A stretch of DNA of 64,000 nt from Algibacter pectinivorans (GTDB taxonomy: Bacteria; Bacteroidota; Bacteroidia; Flavobacteriales; Flavobacteriaceae), in contig NZ_FOMI01000003.1 in assembly GCF_900112595.1 (NCBI RefSeq), forward strand, positions 310,001 through 374,000, written 5' to 3'. The notes beneath the pieces are model-generated. The model was not told the origin of the DNA, did no database searches, and was given only the letters and a program-made list of their open reading frames with translations. Of the stretch, positions 61,294 to 64,000 are shown one piece after another. The translations under genes were made by a program, and so were the position numbers. Position 1 is the stretch's first letter. Each line of letters starts with the position of its first letter.

Positions 61294-63816
61294 TTAAAAA
61301 TCCATATCGTCATCTCCGTCATTGTTTCTGCGCTCGTTTCGCATTTTTTGTTGATTAAACCTGTATCTAAACGATACGTTTATTTGGCGCTGTCTATATT
61401 GAGATTCATTATAGCGTTTAAAAAACTCAGTAGTAGTAAGAGTTCTTCTTTTTCTAGAGTTAAACACGTCTCTAGCATTTAAAGCTATAGTTGCATTATC
61501 GTTTAGTATCTCTTTGCTAAACGCTAGGTCTAAACTAAAAATACCTTTATTATACGATTGTGCATCTTGACTAGACCCACGATAGTTGGCATTGGTTTGC
61601 CAATCAATTTTTGCTGGTAAGCTAACCTTACTGCTAAATCGAGCAAACCAACTTGTATTTTTTACACCATAATCTACACCATTAAATTCTCCTATAGTTT
61701 TAAACTGAAAAACATTAAAACTACTGTTTAATCTTAACCACTTATTTGGGTTGTATAAAACTCCAAATTCACCTCCAGTTCTAGCGTTTGAGGATAAATT
61801 TACAGGTATAGTTCTTATTATATCAATACCATCAGTTGTTTGTTGTCCTGTATTCTCTTCAACACGCTCAAAAGAATCGGTTTCATATTGATAGTAAATA
61901 GACGATGTTAATGTCAATTTATCCCATCGTTTTAAATAACCAATATCGAATGCACTTGCAAAAGCAGGACGTAGATTAGGATTACCTTGAATTACGCTGG
62001 TTCTACTAGAGCGAGATGGAAATGGGTTTATAAAATACCCTCTAGGTCTATTAATTCGCCTGTTATAACCCAATGTTATACTTTCTTCAGTTTCAGAGTC
62101 GTTTTCTCCAATATTAAATATTAAATTTAAGGTAGGGAAAAGGCCTAAATAATTGTTGTTAAATTCTGTATCTATAGGAAAACCAAATGCTTCTTGTAGC
62201 TCGCTATCACTTAATCTAGAATTGATATCGCCCTTAAGTTGAGTGTTTTCTAAACGTAAGCCAAGTAAAAAAGAAAACTTGCCATATTTAGTGCCATATT
62301 GGGTATATAGGGCATTAATATTTTCGGAATAGTCAAAAATATTGGTAATGGTATCGTTTATAAAAAAACTACCATCGCTAATGTCTTCTTGCCGTAATAC
62401 ATAATCTTTAATTTCGTTTTTAAAATTACCTCTATAGCCAGCTTCAAACCTTGCATTTTCTCCAATTGGAAGCACGTAATCTAATTGTAATAGATATTCT
62501 TTTTCGTCTTCAATTTCATTAACAATTTCTTCTTGTATAGCGTCTGGATTGGTTTGGTTGGTTAAAAGGTAGTCTTCACTAATACTTGTTAATTGTTCTT
62601 CTGAACCTTTTTCAAATTGTAAATCGGCTGTTAATTCGTGGCCAGCATCGTTAAATTTAGTAATGTAGTTTAGGGCCAATTGGTAGTTATCGCCCGCTTC
62701 ATCTTGCTTTTCTTTTCTTAGGGTTTGCTCTACAAGATTATCATTATTATACCGGTCGCTAAAGTTTTCAGATAAGTCGGCATCTTCACCATAGCGATAA
62801 AAAACACTTCCGGTTAAAGATGTTTTCTTCGATAAAAAATATTCCATACCTAAACTGGCATTGTAATAACGGTTTATTCGAGTAACATCTTGATCTTCTA
62901 TAATTCTTTCAAATTCTGGAGCTTCGGTAACGCCATCGATTACTTTGTCAAAATACTCGGTATCATTAAAGCTATTTCTAGGCGAATCGTAATATCTAAA
63001 ACCTAGGTTAGAAAATAAGTTGAATTTTTCGGTACGATAGTTAATATTTGTGGAAACTCCTGCTGTTTCAGGGCTTCCTACTGTTATATTTAAGGAACCA
63101 TTAAAACCTAGAGTTTCTTTTTGCCGTAGAATAATATTTAATATTCCAGCTGTACCTTCGGCATCGTATCTTGCAGAAGGCGACGTTATTACTTCAACGC
63201 GTTCTATGGCTTCGGCTGGTAATTGGCTTAAAACGTTAGTGTCTCCAAAACCTGCCATGGCCGATGGTTTACCGTTAATTAATATTCTTACATTTTCGTT
63301 TCCTCTTAAACTTATTGAGCCTTCAATATCTACGGCAACCGAAGGTACATTATTTAAAGCATCGCTAACTGTTCCACCAGCAGTGGTAAGATCTTTACCT
63401 ATATTGTATATTTTTTTGTCGAGTTTAATTTCTACGGTTGTACGTTCTGCAATAATTTCTACTTCGCCTAAGGATTCGGCATCAATTTCAAGTAAAAAGC
63501 TACCAATATTTTCAGGTTTTTTTATTTCCCTATCGGTTAACGTAATTGTTTTAAAAGAAATATATTCAATAGAGATGTTATACACACCTGTTGGTACAGG
63601 TATTTTAAAAGTTCCTTTAGCATCTGTAATTCCTCCAGTAACTATTTTATTTTCAGCTTTACTAAAAAAGGCTATTGTAGCATATTCTAGAGGGAGGTTG
63701 GTTTCTTTATCTAGAACAACTCCAGAGATGTTTACTTCTTTTCCTTTTAATTTTTGTGCAAATGAAAATAGGTTTACAAATATTAAAGCTAATAGTAGTA
63801 AATAGTTTTTATGCAT
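61294..63816 (-). CDS. TonB-dependent-receptor-like outer-membrane protein
   Basis: 840 residues with a signal peptide ending NLFSFAQ. An N-terminal carboxypeptidase-like regulatory domain (about 28-105; SGVVLDKETNLPLEYATIAF) precedes a plug domain (about 125-225; SDALNNVPSVAVDIEGSISL, LINGKPSAMAGFG, LPAEAIERVEVITSPSARYD) and a large outer-membrane beta-barrel ending in alternating residues (INVSFRYRF). The last residues are an unusual acidic/basic tail (MRNERRNNDGDDDMDF). The class is the barrel type common in Bacteroidota for import of large or poorly soluble substrates. No SusD partner and no regulator are next to it, so the substrate is unknown. Confidence 0.9.
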   Translation of the reverse strand: MHKNYLLLLALIFVNLFSFAQKLKGKEVNISGVVLDKETNLPLEYATIAFFSKAENKIVTGGITDAKGTFKIPVPTGVYNISIEYISFKTITLTDREIKKPENIGSFLLEIDAESLGEVEIIAERTTVEIKLDKKIYNIGKDLTTAGGTVSDALNNVPSVAVDIEGSISLRGNENVRILINGKPSAMAGFGDTNVLSQLPAEAIERVEVITSPSARYDAEGTAGILNIILRQKETLGFNGSLNITVGSPETAGVSTNINYRTEKFNLFSNLGFRYYDSPRNSFNDTEYFDKVIDGVTEAPEFERIIEDQDVTRINRYYNASLGMEYFLSKKTSLTGSVFYRYGEDADLSENFSDRYNNDNLVEQTLRKEKQDEAGDNYQLALNYITKFNDAGHELTADLQFEKGSEEQLTSISEDYLLTNQTNPDAIQEEIVNEIEDEKEYLLQLDYVLPIGENARFEAGYRGNFKNEIKDYVLRQEDISDGSFFINDTITNIFDYSENINALYTQYGTKYGKFSFLLGLRLENTQLKGDINSRLSDSELQEAFGFPIDTEFNNNYLGLFPTLNLIFNIGENDSETEESITLGYNRRINRPRGYFINPFPSRSSRTSVIQGNPNLRPAFASAFDIGYLKRWDKLTLTSSIYYQYETDSFERVEENTGQQTTDGIDIIRTIPVNLSSNARTGGEFGVLYNPNKWLRLNSSFNVFQFKTIGEFNGVDYGVKNTSWFARFSSKVSLPAKIDWQTNANYRGSSQDAQSYNKGIFSLDLAFSKEILNDNATIALNARDVFNSRKRRTLTTTEFFKRYNESQYRQRQINVSFRYRFNQQKMRNERRNNDGDDDMDF

Positions 63817-63905
63817 TAGTAGTCTTTAGAAAGTTTGACTACAAACTTAGCTTAAGGTTTAACGGTAATAGGTTAAAATTATGTTAATACAATTAAAGGA
63901 TTAAA

Positions 63906-64000
63906 CTATAAAATGCTTGAAATTAATTCGGTTGGTCTGCCAATAGTCGCCTTATTTCCATTAATTACTATTGGGCGCTCTATAAGCTTAGGGTATTCTA
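63906..64000 (-). CDS. ArsC-family protein, C-terminal end only
   Basis: The minus-strand frame running out of the window reads EYPKLIERPIVINGNKAT then IGRPTELISSIL before a stop at 63906. LIERPIVxNGxKAxIGRP is the C-terminal signature of the ArsC/Spx-type arsenate reductase family (thioredoxin fold), with its conserved Arg of the ERP. Only about 31 residues are visible, so the active-site Cys and the assignment as a true arsenate reductase cannot be checked. Confidence 0.75.
   Translation of the reverse strand, partial: EYPKLIERPIVINGNKATIGRPTELISSIL

Noticed and set aside
63050-63805. 251-codon plus-strand frame inside the TonB-dependent receptor gene
   Set aside because: It is antisense to a well-supported receptor with plug and barrel; the translated product has no recognisable domain.

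Overview
The window is chromosomal DNA of a member of the Flavobacteriaceae (Bacteroidota). The base composition is AT-rich (roughly one third G+C by eye). Ribosome-binding sites are mostly absent, and several promoters fit the Bacteroidota -7 box TAnnTTTG. Family markers include a type IX secretion (T9SS) type B C-terminal domain, a 60-residue CAL67264-type membrane protein, a TonB-dependent receptor with a carboxypeptidase-like N-terminal domain, and a menaquinone (men) operon. I see no rRNA or tRNA gene, no insertion sequence, no prophage and no CRISPR array.

Layout. 0-8.5 kb: a membrane-anchored glutamate-synthase-like oxidoreductase, an AsmA-like protein, a UvrD/PcrA helicase, a Sua5/YciO protein and a DUF819 transporter. 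8.5-14.5 kb: an accessory island with a type III restriction-modification pair (mod then res, minus strand) and a gene-poor 0.9 kb stretch with two copies of a hairpin element. 14.5-21.4 kb: an OmpA-like lipoprotein, a glycosyltransferase, a solitary HsdR_N nuclease-fold protein, holA, a YfcC carrier, ung and three tiny membrane proteins. 21.7-29.1 kb: the menaquinone operon (menB, menA, a metallo-hydrolase, menC, a CPBP protease, menE), then sppA. 29.4-33 kb: four linked secreted-protein genes, the last a T9SS cargo. 33-44 kb: an acyl-CoA carboxylase, a DoxX / FMN-reductase / MarR / pirin operon, an MFS transporter, ettA, and an acetolactate synthase with an aldehyde dehydrogenase. 44.2-54.5 kb: a co-directional cluster of mostly unrecognised genes around an AAA+ ATPase. 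54.5-64 kb: an oligopeptidase-B-like lipoprotein, a GNAT acetyltransferase, a coiled-coil membrane protein, fumC, a peroxiredoxin, a 57-residue membrane protein, a TonB-dependent receptor and the 3' end of an arsC-like gene.

The parts least explained by known systems are four. (1) The AAA+ cluster, which links a coiled-coil protein, an AAA+ ATPase, a Nudix enzyme and membrane proteins. (2) The secreted operon, whose proteins share modules resembling phage tail-fibre domains. (3) A structured repeat in five copies, each lying just downstream of a gene in the same sense, with paired changes in its terminal stem. (4) Two copies of a short hairpin element beside the restriction island.

Repeats are concentrated at gene 3' ends. 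Three families do this: the five-copy structured element, degenerate CAGT-rich tracts, and an 85-bp direct repeat. One CAGT-rich tract has become the C-terminal coding sequence of a gene in the AAA+ cluster. Next to it, a four-helix-bundle (S23-type) gene looks like an inserted cassette.
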